Positions 24,200 through 36,699 of a DNA stretch of 64,000 nt are shown one piece after another. The DNA is from Pseudoscleropodium purum. Taxonomy: Eukaryota; Streptophyta; Bryopsida; Hypnales; Brachytheciaceae. A program made the translations under genes and the position numbers. A model generated the notes under the pieces. The model was not told the DNA's origin and did not search any database. It saw nothing but the letters and a program-made list of their open reading frames with translations. How positions within the stretch are numbered: position 1 is the first letter of the stretch; every line of letters begins with the position of its first letter. The stretch spans positions 9,858,001-9,922,000 of the forward strand of contig OZ017795.1 of the NCBI GenBank assembly GCA_963969395.1. Direction: 5' to 3'.

Positions 24200-25107
24200 G
24201 TACTTGGGCAACTTACCACAAATGGAGTTTTTGTTTATTTTTCTTTGAAATTTTAACGTAAAATGTGCTCAAAGAGTAGCAATAAGACCCAACAATTTTC
24301 ATAACTTTTGACTTCATGGTTTAAAAGTTATTGTATAAAATGTACTTTTCATTGCTCAATGGGAATCCGGGCAACAAAAAAAATTCTTTAAAAATCATTT
24401 TTTTAAGAAATTAAAATTTGAAATTGGTTCTCTAGATATATATATTACTAAGAAAGCTTTGCATCATTCCATTTTGATCAATGATTCAAAATTTATGAGG
24501 AGTTTTAGTTTGTAGAAGTTTATAGGTCGTTATTGAATCTCCACTCTAAGACAAACTCCGAAGTCCTTTATTTAACTCAATTTTCAGTATTTTTAGAAAA
24601 AATGAAAATTTTGGGAATAGATTGTTTACTACAACATTACAACCATTGGGATTGGCATTTCTCAATTCTATACATAAATTGTTAAAAATTTAGTATTTTG
24701 AATCATTCTCTATTTCTTTCTACTTACTATTTTTTTTCCTATATGTTGTATGATTCCAAATGATCTGAAAATTTTCAAGCATGTAGCCAACTTGACTTGA
24801 AAAGTAAATCCAAAGAATAACCACCATTTTGAATATTTTTTTCATATAAATAAAACCTCTTGAAGTGCAGCTGCCCATATTTTCGTAGGGCCAAAAAAAG
24901 GAAATTTGTCACTTCAAATGCTAATATCTTACAATCTACATAGTAGAAACTTTTGAAAAATTTTCCATGTGTTTTCAAACAAGCTTAATACAAGATTCTA
25001 AGGTTATATGTGTCCAAAAATGTTTTTTTTCTAAAATTTGGTACATAGACTAGAAATGGCAATTTGAAAGTGTTTCTGATGAAAACATTGTCAAAATCAT
25101 TTAGAGG
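24200..25107 (+). mobile_element. TTAA-flanked miniature element, copy C (left end lost)
   Basis: Same family and orientation as 10,626-11,551, sharing GAAAGCTTTGCATCATTCC, ATTTTGATCAATGA, CATTGGGATTGGCATTT, and a block with ATCTTACAATCTACATAG. The right end is TTTAGAGG followed by TTAA at 25,108-25,111. The expected left end near 24,150-24,200 is not recognisable, so this copy is truncated or diverged there. Confidence 0.6.
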
Positions 25108-26179
25108 TTAAAATCACAGTATCTTGACTAGATTAATTGAAAGTATTCAAGATCTTCACAAAAAGAATGAAGTACATCTAAGTATGTTGAAAATAACATT
25201 CTTAACTATTTGTGAGTAATGTGACTAGCATGGACACTACAAGCATCATGATTTTCATGCAAGAATTTTACATCATTTTATGTAGGAAAGGAAAGAAAAA
25301 AAAACTTGCAAAAACTTGGAAGTTCTTATGGCTAAAGTATGCACACCTTGCAACTCAATACTTTCCCAAATGCAATACCTACATTTTGACCTCAAAGCAT
25401 TACTTTTTCTTAAATATTGATTACATATGTACACATTCAAATCATTAAAGTCTGAGAGTCTATTTTTGGTTTTGAATACACATGGAGACTAGACTTTGAA
25501 ATTTCATAACTTATTCATATAGTGTCCAAATAATGCATGCTAAAAAGAGTTTAAATTATCTTTTAGTTGCCAATCAAGTTTAATAAAATCATTCGTGTTT
25601 TTTAGTAATAAATATGCTCAATTGTAATTAGTGACAACAATAGGTTTACACACTTTAGATTATTCTCATGCCTCAATTTATTTTGCCTAAAATCTTGCAA
25701 ATCCACATTGTTCCAAATACCATAAGCTCTAAGGGGATAATGCTTAAGACTTCTCAATACGGAGGGGAACATACATATGACACTTTGAAGGCAAATTTTG
25801 CATTTTGAATCAAAATATGTGGTCCTAAAATAGTCAATGATTTGCAAACAAGATCTTCAAAATCTATAATATAAAAAATTTAGAAAATTTTCACAAGTAT
25901 TAGATTTCTTGTAGACACTAAAATAGTAAAAACATCCTAAAATAGATTACTAATTTTTGGAGCATTGTGTAAATAAAACTTACTGTGAATTTTCAAAGTC
26001 ATGAGATGGTGTTGTCCAATTGAAGTGCAATATAATTTCCAGAACATTTATGGTTTGGATATTTGCAAAACCTAAATTTTTTTTTAAACAAATGAGTATT
26101 GGATAACTAGGATAGTCAATCATATGTTCCATTGAACTCTTTTAGATGTAACTTAACCTTTAAATGATGCTAAAAATTT

Positions 26180-26370
26180 TTTTTACCCAATGACTAATAA
26201 AGAATCTTTCTATATAGGACAAAAGTGCAATTGTTCATCCTTGAATTTTTGTGTAAAAATGGGGAGATCAAAAACAATAGTTTGACCTTAGTGAACAATT
26301 TTGTTTTTTTCAAAGTAGATGATGTCATACAATGTCAAAAGGGATGATTTCCATAGCCACCAACTAGGTG
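26180..26370. repeat. Dispersed repeat, copy 3 of 3
   Basis: Related to 3300-3500 over about 190 bp in the same order: AATAAAGAATCT, AAGTGCAATTGTTCATCCTTG (in pieces), GGGGAGATC, AAGTAGATGATG, and AAAAGGGATGATTTCC. It is non-coding and its ends are undefined. Confidence 0.5.
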
Positions 26371-27129
26371 TTGAAAGGTTAATAAGGTAAACATACCAGT
26401 GGTTGACCAATTAAGCAATTTGGGAGCAGATCATGTGCAATATGAAGTGGTATAAATTTTTCACATATTGAAAGATAGGAAATATGGAGATAGCAAAAAT
26501 TTTAAAATTAAATTCTTGAAATTAAATTCATTGTACATTTTGGGAGCCCAAAAGTACATTTCACTAGTAGCCAATGTTTAAAGTCTTTCAATTGTGGTTC
26601 ATTCAAGAATTATTTTCCTACTCAATACTTCATACATTCTTGCTCACTATTTGGAGACATGTATCATAACTTTATTAGTCCCAACCTTAGAAAGAACAAC
26701 AAAAAACCACATCCCGAGCTTATTGTTGAAAATATGTTCTAGCCTTGGTTGGAAATACTGCACCGAATATGTTGGGTAAGGTAGGAGGCCATAAAACAAT
26801 GCAGGCATTAAGAATGGACCCTATAAATGGTTGTGAAATGGACATGAGATGGTTTTGAAATGGACTAATATAGTCATCCGAATGAACCAAAGAAAAAAAA
26901 CATTATTAATTGCAAAAGCCAATCATTCTCTTTGTTTTCCCCATTTTTATTTAGAATTGCAAGTGAACCGTTTACGAAAGACCTAGGGTCACAAATAGGG
27001 ACCTACAACCCAACTCATTTGAAAATTCACAAGTAATTAAAAAATCTCTTTGGAAAAATACGAAACCACTTGGGTTTAAATTCCTCGTCAATTTCTCTTA
27101 GTCTGAAAAATGAGCTAAAAAAATATTCC

Positions 27130-27990
27130 TGTCCAAATAAATACGTGAGAAAGGTAGACCAGCCCTTAGATGCAACCATTTCTGAGCCTCCTACCTTACC
27201 TTACTGGATGTGGTTGACAAGTGGTACGTTTACCTCACACGGAGCAGCCGAGCTTCATGTCAGTTTACCCAAAAATCAGTGTTGCTTTTTGTTTTGTTTT
27301 TAAATTGAAGGATGGCTAACGAAGGATTCCAGTTGCATCTCGACACACACACACAGCCAGGAACTAAGATTCATGTCAGTGGACCTGAACTCAATGTTGC
27401 TTGTGTTCAAGTCAGTGCACCTTAAAATTAGCATCTCAGATGGTAAGGTAAGGTAAGGTAGCTACACTGACTCTCCATCCAACTATTTTTTTTTTTCACT
27501 CACTGTGATAAAAATCAGAACCTTCAGTTGTTGTATCCCCGTCCGTTGTGCTGCTTGTCCTTGCATTGGGGATATTATATTATCCTATCTTGAAACTCTG
27601 GGTCCGTCCACTCGCCAACCGAATCGAAGGCTATCCATGCACAACGGAATGAAGGAGGGAGGGCATGCTAGAAGTGTGTGTGTGTGTGAGTGTGTCTCTT
27701 ATAGGCTGTGGTTCAAGTTAGTTCTCCCTTATTCCATAACCCGTAATTATCGTCTCCGCGCAGGGCTGCCAATATTGCATGGTCAGTCGCTATCATTCCG
27801 CACATGCCCACCGTATAGAACTGGGCAGACACACCTTTGGTGTTGCTATGGAATAGGAATAGGGATCAGATCAATCGACCCAACCCAACCCAAATCTCAT
27901 TCAAGGGAGGACGGACCCCTGCCCGCGAGTGCCCGGTCCTTCAACCACGGACTTTGCAAAACCTTCCCCAACAGACTTGCATTGCAATTT
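27130..27990. other. Higher-GC island with simple repeats, no gene assigned
   Basis: GC content rises here. The stretch contains a GGTAAG pentamer-like run (about 27,440-27,460), CACACACACA near 27,345 and GTGTGTGTGTG near 27,676. A long plus-strand frame (27,505-28,158) opens at GTG, not ATG, and its translation has no domain and poor composition. It may be a decayed gene or promoter; nothing firmer can be said. Confidence 0.3.
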
Positions 27991-27998
27991 GTGATTTG

Positions 27999-28645
27999 GG
28001 GACTTGTTTCTGTGAGTGGTAACAGGAAGGAACTCAGGAGGGAATTCGACGCAACTTACGAGGGAGATATTTCCATTTCCCCGTTCTTGGACTCAATTGC
28101 ATCCTTGTGTGCCAATGGAGTACATTCTAGACATCGAATGTGCACCACTGGTAGATGAGGGAAGAATTGGGGATTCATTTTTGTGAGCACCATTGCGACA
28201 GGTTTGAACGTGAAGTAGCTCATGAGGAAATGCAACAAAACTTAATGAAGGAGATATATATATCCATTCGTGTCTTTGGACTCGATTTCATCCTCATGTA
28301 CCAATGGAGTACATTCTTGGAAAGCAAATCTACACCATTGGTACATGAGGGAGGAATTTGGGAACCCATATTGACCACCACATCAAGTTGGTGCAAATAT
28401 GAAGCAACTCATGAGGAAATTCAACAAAACTTAAAGGAGAGATACACACATCCATCCCCTGCACCCAATTCTATCCTCATGTACCAATGGTATACATTTT
28501 CTCATTAGTTGCTTCATGTTCTTAATTATGCGATTCATCTCCATTCTCATTCCTACACTCAATTTTGTCTTTATGTATTAATGGAGTATATTCTAGAAAG
28601 TAAATGTGCACCATTGGTATCATGAGGGAGAAATTCTTGAAGGGA
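27999..28645. repeat. Tandem repeat, units of about 182-189 bp
   Basis: The anchor CCAATGGAGTACATTCT starts at 28,112 and 28,301 and, as CCAATGGTATACATTTT, at 28,483; a shortened unit follows with TTAATGGAGTATATTCT at 28,579. Each unit also holds GTGCACCA(C/T)TGGTA, CATGAGG(A/G)A and CAACAAAACTTA. The units read open in places because they are repeated, but there is no sign of selection for protein. Confidence 0.75.
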
Positions 28646-28853
28646 TGGGAATGGGCATATCTACCTTACATATTGTAATTGTTTTTGTATTTTGAAATAT
28701 GTAAAGAAACATGTATCTCATTTATAAATTTTAATAGACTTTCTCTAATAAGATTGACCTTAGAAAACGTGAGAAGACGTTTTGTGCCCTTTACTTTGGA
28801 TGATTTTAGGAATATCTTTAGGATGGGAAAAAAAAGTATTTTCATCCAATTGA

Positions 28854-28872
28854 GGGGGGGGGGGGGGGGGGG
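28854..28872 (+). repeat. Run of 19 G
   Basis: An uninterrupted G19 run lies in otherwise AT-rich DNA. Its exact length is uncertain in any sequencing technology. It could form a G-quadruplex, but no gene lies close by. Confidence 0.85.
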
Positions 28873-28879
28873 ATTGTTT

Positions 28880-31800
28880 GAATTCATCTTCAAAGAATGG
28901 TGTTGGATGTTCCTTCCTAGTGATATTTTTTAAATTTTCATACATAAGAAAATGGCAATCTATAAATTACTTAATAGTGTATTTCAACAATATTTATTCC
29001 TTAAGTTTTTCTTTTTCTTAATTTAAGCTAGAAAAATGATCTTTTCTAAATTTGGATTCAACCAATGAAAATGAAGCTTATCAATTCTAGTTTGAATCCT
29101 CCTAATTTGAAATTTAGAAAAATTCCTAAAATTAAATAAGTTTATTTCAATTTAAACTCTCGGTTTGTAATCAAAAATTTCAATTTTCTAATTTTAGAAT
29201 GACACAAAAAATTGCTTTGCATCACAATGTTTTATACTGTACTATACATTAGAGCTTTTTTGGGCTTTATAGTGCTAGATTGCACCAAAAAAAAATTGGC
29301 TAAAAAATGACAATAAACCATGAATTTTTTTGCTAGAAAACTTTGAATCAAATTAATATCTTGGATGAAATTGCCAAATTGTGGATGAAAACAAAATCAT
29401 AGATATTTGATATATGCCAATGTGGTACTTTCTATCCAATATGTGAATGAATATTGAAACTTACAGCATCATTATAACATTTTATATTGCTACTTTTGCA
29501 CTTCATCAAAAATAAAAAACAAACAAGACTAATGTACACCTATGATGAATATTTTTACATTATTAAATGTATTTTATAATTTATATTATTATTTTTACTT
29601 TTTATTCAAAAATTTACAAGAATTTCAAATTTTCACAAAATAATCTGTAATTTGAATGACTTGTAGAAGACATGTGATTGCATTTCTAAAAAATAAATAG
29701 AAGAAATTTCATTTATATATACTTACAAAATCAAATTTACAAAGAGGACTTTGAAGTTTAAAAACTTGGTCATAAGCTTGTCTTTTCAAGGTTAAGCCAA
29801 CAAGACCCCTGAGGACAAAAAGTGTTTTTTGTATGGTCAAAGTCTTTTTTCATATGAAAAAGAAAAAAAGTTCATTCAATTTTTTGTATGTGACTTTATT
29901 AGTATTGTATTTACATTATTGAATTTAGTTCAAGTCATATTATTCATTTGTTTTTGAGTTTTGACCAAGTAATTTATAAAAAATAAAAATATACATACAT
30001 TATAAATTTTAGTGTTTTGATTGTTTGTCCTTTGAAATTTGATTTTGACATTCAAAAGAATTTTTGTTGTTTGAAAGGGAGGAAATGAAGCTATTGAAAT
30101 TTAAAGTGTAGTTTCTACTTGCTTGAAGCTTTGAAAAATGTCTAGAAGGAGTAATTTATTTATATTTGAAGTTGAGGATCTAGAACCACATTTCCAACTA
30201 TACAATGGCAAAGAAAGTTTTTTCATGCTATATTGATATATACTATAATGAGCTTTTATTATAAATTATCATATTTTAAAGTATATTTGATGTTTGATGT
30301 GAATTTTCTTCATTTTTCCTCTAAAATTTCATAAATATTTGATTTTTCACAAAAAAAAATCTTTTAAAATTTAATGACATATATTAGAAATGTGATTTCA
30401 TCTTAAAAAAAATAAATTATTATTTTTACTTAGTTGGGTGCAAAATAGAAGATAGAAAATAGAAGATTTTGAATTGTAATTATATAATTATCGACTCCCA
30501 ATATTTTAAAGATTAAATTGCATGAAACAAAGTTTGGAAATCTATCCTTGTTGTGACTTTTTTGATACCATACCCAGCTACGAGAGTTGATGAAAGACAA
30601 TTCTAAAAACAATGCCAAAATTTTAAGAATTTTTATTTTATAGAAAAATATGAATTTTAAATGAATATTTTTTTGTCTTTAGTGTCTATCAAATTTGATC
30701 TCCCAACTTCAATTAGGTACTCAACATGATAATATCTATTATATTTATTGTTTTGCATGGAAAAATGGAATCATCTTCAAACATATGAGTTCTATACATA
30801 AATCTCATTGCTTTATAATTGTAACTAATTTCAATCCTTCATGTCAATTTTTATTTTATGAAGTCATTTTATAAAGTCACATGAATTACAATTTGCAAAA
30901 TGAACAATTCAACAATTAGTGAGGATTCTAAATTGAACTTTTGTGCAGTTATTTGCTTAAACCTTAATAACTATAGATTCTTTCAACAACTTTATTCCAA
31001 AAATTCATTTCATTTAGATTCCTATTTCTAAGGATATTTGTTGTAGATATTGTTGTTTTCATTCAATTTATAGAAAATCATATCATTTATCTTAATCAAT
31101 CCAATATTTCAACCTAAAAATCTTAGACAAATATAGAGGAGGGCTACAATTGGATGAAGGTCTACAATGAATAAGGTATATTTTCTTTTATGGGCAAAAA
31201 GCAATAAGATGCTCCATCATTTTATAATGTAAAATAGTCTTTGAAAAAATGGACACTTACTTAATTGAAATTATCGAATCAAGATACCATAGCTAGTGTT
31301 TAGTGGACACCAAAATATTTCTAAAAATAAATTCTAAAATTTTAGGATGTTATTTTTTCAAAATAATGTGAGGAAAAAAAATTATGTTTATATTTTAAAG
31401 TTGATTTGTTGAATTGCATTTGCCAACTATAATTAATAATCCAAATCCCTGAATCAATTGTGAAATTTAAAGTGAATAAACTCTATATTTAATTATTTAT
31501 ACTAGTTTCTTATAGGTTGGAGTTCTTCTCTCTATCTAATAGGGAATGCCAACCCTAACTACCGAGCCTAGTGGGCTTCAAGGTAGGAGGTCCATAAAGC
31601 AACCTTTTACCAACTAATTTACAATTTTGAAGAGTTCAAATTCTTAAAATATTTTTTTAGTGAACTTCCTTCAATAAAAAACAAATAGATCTAATCCAAT
31701 TTGTTTCATTTGTTACAGACTTTCATGGAATTAATTACAAATTTTAAAGTGGGAATCAAAAAAAGGTTCTAAAAGCATCTACCCCATGATATGTTCATTT

Positions 31801-32048
31801 TTTGTACATTGATGAATACAATTGGTATGTTGAAGAAAAAAAATGCCATAGTGTGACATTAATCTTCTGTTTTTTTTATTAATTCATTAAGGTCAAAATT
31901 GAATTTCTATTAGAAAAAATGAAGAGACAAACATCAAAATTTGTGAAAAATAAGGGAGGGTTTTGAATTTGTGGCCAACATGCTATGAATGTCAAGAGTT
32001 AGCACAACACCTAAATCACACCATTTGGCATTCTATATATTCACATAC

Positions 32049-32080
<32 letters not shown>

Positions 32081-32440
32081 ACCTTGAATCGTTAACAATG
32101 TTGTTACCAAATAAATGAACCAATAACAAATACCTTGAACGGTTTCAAAACCCACTTCTTCTATGCATGCAAGTACTTCCACTTTTAGAGCTCAAATTGT
32201 TTGAGAACCAACCTTAATCTTTGCCCCTTGAAAAAATAGGAGACAAGAGTTTCTTCTTTCCCATTTAGCAAGGTACCGAGCACTAGGATTTTTTTACTAG
32301 TGAAACTACATGAAGAGGCGAAATTGTAGAGTGAATTTCTTTCAAAACTCATTTTTGGGTTCCAAAAAAGTTTTTTTTCTAGTCATCAAAAGATGGATGA
32401 GAATTATAATACTATAGATGGATGAGAATTGAATTGAATG
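28880..32440. other. AT-rich repeat DNA, no gene seen
   Basis: Very AT-rich with dense stops. 29,030-30,430 is the diverged partner of 23,160-24,020. A (TA)n microsatellite of about 27 bases lies at 32,049-32,075. No gene, RNA or intact element was recognised. Confidence 0.5.
32049..32075. repeat. (TA)n microsatellite
   Basis: About 13 uninterrupted TA units. Confidence 0.9.
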
Positions 32441-32479
32441 AATGAAGTACAAATTCGTAGATGAAGAATATTCTTCTAT

Positions 32480-32960
32480 CCCCCCACCGTTACCGAGTCA
32501 CATGAAGCAGGTTGCGTTGAAACGGCAGGAAAGGTGTCAAATAAGATAAGCGTGAGTCATTGTCATCGGGAGGACGTGGCAAGTGCAGGAACCGACCTAG
32601 AACTGGCCGAGTCACTCACTGGGGCAGTGCCGGGGAGGTTGGTAGGTCGGAGGTGGGGTGGGTACGTACTGCACTGCCGGGGGTGGATGTGTGGCTGGGT
32701 AGCTGGGTAGGTAGGACGGTAGGTTGGCCCTTTCACCTACACGCCAAGCCTGTCCCTGTCCCAACCTCCCACTGCCCTTTCACATGTTTGGACCCTCCCC
32801 AGTCCCCACCCTTGGACCCCCTCCCCCCCCCAGCCACGTCAGATCAAGTGCTCGGACTTTGCTTTACCATTAAAAAAGGTCTGGGGAGTGCAATTATGGG
32901 CCTGACACATGGGATTTGTTTGGTGTACTTGACATGGAACAAACAAAACATTGTTTAGCA
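32480..32960. other. GC-rich island without an assignable gene
   Basis: GC-rich sequence with GGTAGGT-type runs (32,640-32,725) and C-rich runs (32,810-32,832). A 132-residue frame beginning at a TTG codon (32,560) is an effect of the composition: it is Pro/Gly/Trp-rich, without motif or upstream promoter. It may be a fragment of a former promoter or gene. Confidence 0.3.
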
Positions 32961-33188
32961 ATGAAGGAGGGAGGGGCCTTTTGCATTCTTGAAAAGGGAA
33001 TCCATATAGTGTAACAAAATTGTCTTATTGATGGCTTTTGAGCTAACCCCAATCCTTGAATTAACTAATAAGTCTCTCCCAACCATTGAGTCAAGGATAA
33101 TATTTTTTCAGCATAGCATAGGAAGGATCATTGTCTTGTTATATAATGTTGTGAAATGGTAGGAATTGAAATAAGCATTAGTGACTAA

Positions 33189-33540
33189 GGGTTGCTTTAC
33201 ACATGGCCCAGGGTTGAGAGTCCATCGGCCTCCACCAATCAAATTTCAGAAAACCCCGACTTTGGCCTCTCGACCCTTCACACTAGGCGACACAATCCAA
33301 AGTCCGTCACTCTCCAAAGTGCCTACATGGAAGTCCAAGCTCCTATGTGGCAATGGCCTACGACGGACTCTCGACTAAAGTTTGGGTTGCCACAAAGTGG
33401 CGATCCAAACTTTGGTTGAGAGTCCGTCGAATTGTTCATTTATTGCCTATTTATTGCCCATTTCTTTAGACTCTCACCCAAAGTTTGGCCATGAACTCCC
33501 ACGGCCTCTCGACTTGGTCAGCCCATATGTGAAGCACCCC
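33189..33540 (-). mobile_element. Tourist-like (PIF/Harbinger-type) miniature element, copy 2
   Basis: A 352-bp element flanked by a perfect TAA on each side (33,186-33,188 and 33,541-33,543). The ends are GGGTTGCTTTACACATGG and CCATATGTGAAGCACCCC, inverted to each other with three mismatches. The whole length matches 20,767-21,119 in reverse orientation. It is non-coding. The TAA target and end sequence place it with PIF/Harbinger MITEs. Confidence 0.85.
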
Positions 33541-34429
33541 TAAGTTTATCCTTGTATCGAAATGAATTCAATGACATAGTCATGGCACTCCCAATTTGGA
33601 TCATTGGTATATGCACCTTTGAGATATGCTTGTGACGTTACAAAATGGTTACATATTCTATTGTGTGTTGAATTTGAGCATGGAAAGGTCTTGATCAATG
33701 TTCTAGTGACATTCAAATGGAACATGCTAATTGTTGAATTACCAATGCAATGGTGTATGTCTTCATATTTTAGGGCATATAAAGTATTGTATTCAACTAT
33801 GACAAGACATACACGATTGATATTTATATACAATTTTGTACAACCCTTTAAAAGATAATCCCTTAATGCTCAAATGGGTGAAAGTGGTCAATAAATGATT
33901 TAACTACATCAAATATCAAGTGAAAATGTGTATTTTCTGTGCGTTTGTCATTTAATGGTCTTTTGTAAAATCTTCTAAATAATGTTTCATTAAATGGAAA
34001 TTTATGAAACCCTAATTGACAATTTTTTTATGGCAATCTTAGGATGCTACTATCCAATAAATCATATACATAATAATTCTACTTTGTATAAGAAATTAAT
34101 TCTTTTTAGAAAATGGACCTCGTGTTATTTTAGGGAATATTTGAACAATACAATGTACTACAATAAATGTAGTGATTCCAAAAAGAAAATGAAAAAATAT
34201 AGGTGGTCAATATCAATAGTTTTCAAAACATTCAATGTAGCCAAAAAAAATATTTTCAATTTTCAATTTAATCAATACAAGCAAGGGCCAAATTTATGAC
34301 ATTTCTAAAAAATGATTCTTTTTCCCTTTTTTTTTTAATCAACAATAAGGGAGTCTCATTGTCTTATTAAAATGATCTAAATACTAAAATATGAATTAAA
34401 AATTGAACTTTTATTATTGAAAACTTAGA

Positions 34430-34800
34430 ACATTCATCTCAAATTTGAAATTGAATTGAAACAACATTGAAACAATACCTAGTGCTATGCAATCTTATTT
34501 CAATGTCATATTGAGACAAGGATCATTGAAACAATACTCAAACAACACCTTTTTATATCAATAAGAAAACAATTGACTATTTATTGTTGTTGAATTGATA
34601 CAATGACCATTGAAACAATTAAAAAACAATACTAAATCAATATTTATTTATATCAATTAGAAAGCAATTGTTCACTATTGTTGAATTGATGCAATGACAA
34701 TTGAAACAGTGATCAACAATGCAAAAAATTATACCTTCTTGTCTTAAAATAAAAAACAATTGTTAATTATTGTTGAATTGAAACAAGTCCTTGTTGTAAA
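34430..34800. repeat. Imperfect tandem repeat, about 92-bp period
   Basis: The anchor TGTTGAATTGA occurs at 34,588, 34,679 and 34,771, each preceded by an AACAATTG-type word; the first two are followed by a CAATGAC-type word. It is AT-rich and non-coding. Confidence 0.6.
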
Positions 34801-35038
34801 AATAGAAGATTAATGACTCATTGTTGCAATTTCAATTCTCCTACAATTTTACAAAGATGCATTTTAATTAGTAAATATTGTCAAAAACTCAAAATGAGGT
34901 AAATAGAACTTCTATAAAGTTGTGGTATTTATCAAACACCATTCAAACGTTAGTGCAAACAAAACAATTCTTCCAATACACTTGGTTGGCCTCCAATTAG
35001 CAAGTGAAGTATGACATGGCCAACTTGCATCAACTCAA

Positions 35039-35600
35039 GTGACCATACCACCTAGTGCAAGGATTTTGTTGGATTCTCAACTAGAATTGCAAGATAATCT
35101 CCATTTAGCACTTGAGATATACATGAGTGAAAACAACTTTTGTAGCTTGACAAATTTAGAATTTGATGGTGGGATGTTGCTTCATGTGTACAATGCATTG
35201 GATATTCTTGTAGGACTTGGGGGAAAGGTTTGGAGACTAGCCCATATATAGACGTGCTACAAATCAATTTTTTAGAGCACCATAGTATAGTTCTGTAGCC
35301 ATACATATGAAAAAAAGGTGGTGATTAAAATATCCATACTTCTTTAGTGAGATTAGACTTCTTTTCAAACTAAATTTGTGCAATGAAAACAATACAACCA
35401 TAACAAAGGAATTGGCCTTGGTGAAGATGTATGAGGAATTACCACCAACTAGATTATCAAAATTGATAGATTGTATTGAGCTTAGGCAGTGTGGAAGCTA
35501 CTATATAGTGGTAGAGGTTGGAAATATGTTGAGAGTAGTTCATGTGGTACCCAATTTTACCACTTTAGATAGGTTTTTTGTGAATGCCTTTAAATTTTAA
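35039..35600 (+). pseudogene. Broken coding fragment, possibly from a transposon protein
   Basis: Two neighbouring frames look more protein-like than their surroundings but lie in different phases. 35,039-35,251 reads ARILLDSQLELQDNLHLALEIY and on. 35,376-35,600 reads KMYEELPPTRLSKLIDCIEL and on, followed by a C-terminal RVVHVVPNF...RFFVNAFKF. The final VHVVPNF...FFVN pattern resembles the C-termini of some large transposon-encoded proteins, but I cannot name the family. There is no start context, splice pattern or promoter. I treat it as a degraded remnant. Confidence 0.35.
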
Positions 35601-36139
35601 ACTCAATAAATCAATTGCCCCTATTACATTTGAAATTTTCTCCTAGCAATTTGTGCCCTTTAGCAATATATACTAGAATCATGCCTTCTACATTTTAAGG
35701 ATAATCTTTTGAAAATGACTAGGGTGTCCATGGTCAAAAATTGCTTAGTTGGATACAATAGTTGTATGTTTTATTATAGCAAGGATGGTTTATTTTTTTA
35801 TTATTTTTTAAAGCAACTTATTTCCATCTGTTGGTTTTACTAGTGAGGTTTTAGATTTGAGGAATACCAGTGAGGTGTTTTTAGATTATTGGTTTTGATT
35901 TTAGGGACTTCAATACAAATGAGATGTGGAGAGGCTTACCACCGAAATATAGAAACCTAAGGAACTTGATTTCACATGTAAATGCATCCATTGATTCTTA
36001 TATTGGGAATGTCTTTAGCATTGGGTGCTATTGTAGGAACCCTAAAATTGTATCAAATAATTCAACTTTGGAAAGTGAAGCTCATATTGGTGGATTCCAC
36101 AACTTTGGCAATTCTTAAGTTAGGAGTGTGGCTTGAAAA

Positions 36140-36235
36140 GTAAATCTATACTAGTCCTAGTTTTTAGAGTTTTGTGCATGCATGTCAGTTGCAATTTTGG
36201 CACTCTAAAACAGGCCATTTTGGTAAATATGAGCA
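36140..36235. repeat. Single arm related to the intron-1 hairpin at 5.7-6.0 kb
   Basis: CTATAC(T)AGTCCTAGTTT, TTGGCACTCTAAAAC and GCCATTTTGGTAAATAT match, in order, the right arm at 5895-5990. This shows that the carbonic anhydrase intron repeat belongs to a dispersed family. Confidence 0.6.
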
Positions 36236-36298
36236 TTGAAAAGGAATAGTTTTAGTCAACACTTCAAGAGCTTACCTTGGCCTTCTTTTATTGTGTAA

Positions 36299-36690
36299 GA
36301 ACATCCTCACCAAGAAACACCTATATCCCTATCCGGATGAATTACATTTGGATAGGGAAGAACCCCCTACCACCGGCATGCTCTATTTGTAAATTTTTGG
36401 AGAGGGGGATTCCCAATCCCGTAAAGAGGATGCTGGATACGGAAATGCTGCATGGTAATCTGTATTCTTAATTTAGCATATAATAAATGTTATTCACCCT
36501 AGAGTTAAATTCACTTGTAATTCAATTCCAACAAGTCTCCCATCATGCACTAGGTAACTTGCTAGTAGAGATTTACCGAAAGCGTGTTCATTTGGAGAAG
36601 GACCAGTGAGCTGCCACTTCCCTACTCCAACCCATTTCGATGACTAAACCCATATCCAGATAGGGATATAGACAAACTGGTGGGATGCTC
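36299..36690. mobile_element. Miniature inverted-repeat element with TAA target
   Basis: 392 bp flanked by TAA on both sides (36,296-36,298 and 36,691-36,693). The ends are GAACATCCTCACC and GGTGGGATGCTC (inverted). Subterminal arms include CTATATCCCTATCCGGAT at the left and ATCCAGATAGGGATATAG at the right. It is non-coding, with higher GC than its surroundings. The TAA target suggests a PIF/Harbinger-type origin, but the ends differ from those of the 20.8/33.2-kb family. Confidence 0.65.
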
Positions 36691-36699
36691 TAAGTCACT

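Noticed and set aside
27505..28158. 217-residue plus-strand open frame
   Set aside because: It opens with GTG, passes through a GTGTGTG microsatellite and into a tandem repeat, and has no domain, splice or promoter support.
28854..28872. G19 run as a regulatory G-quadruplex
   Set aside because: A single isolated homopolymer with no gene nearby; length is also prone to sequencing error.
32560..32958. 132-residue plus-strand open frame in a GC-rich island
   Set aside because: Non-ATG start and Pro/Gly/Trp composition from simple GC repeats; no motif.
33994..34299. 101-residue plus-strand frame
   Set aside because: Asn/Lys/Tyr-rich, as expected of chance frames in AT-rich DNA; no motif, promoter or splice evidence.
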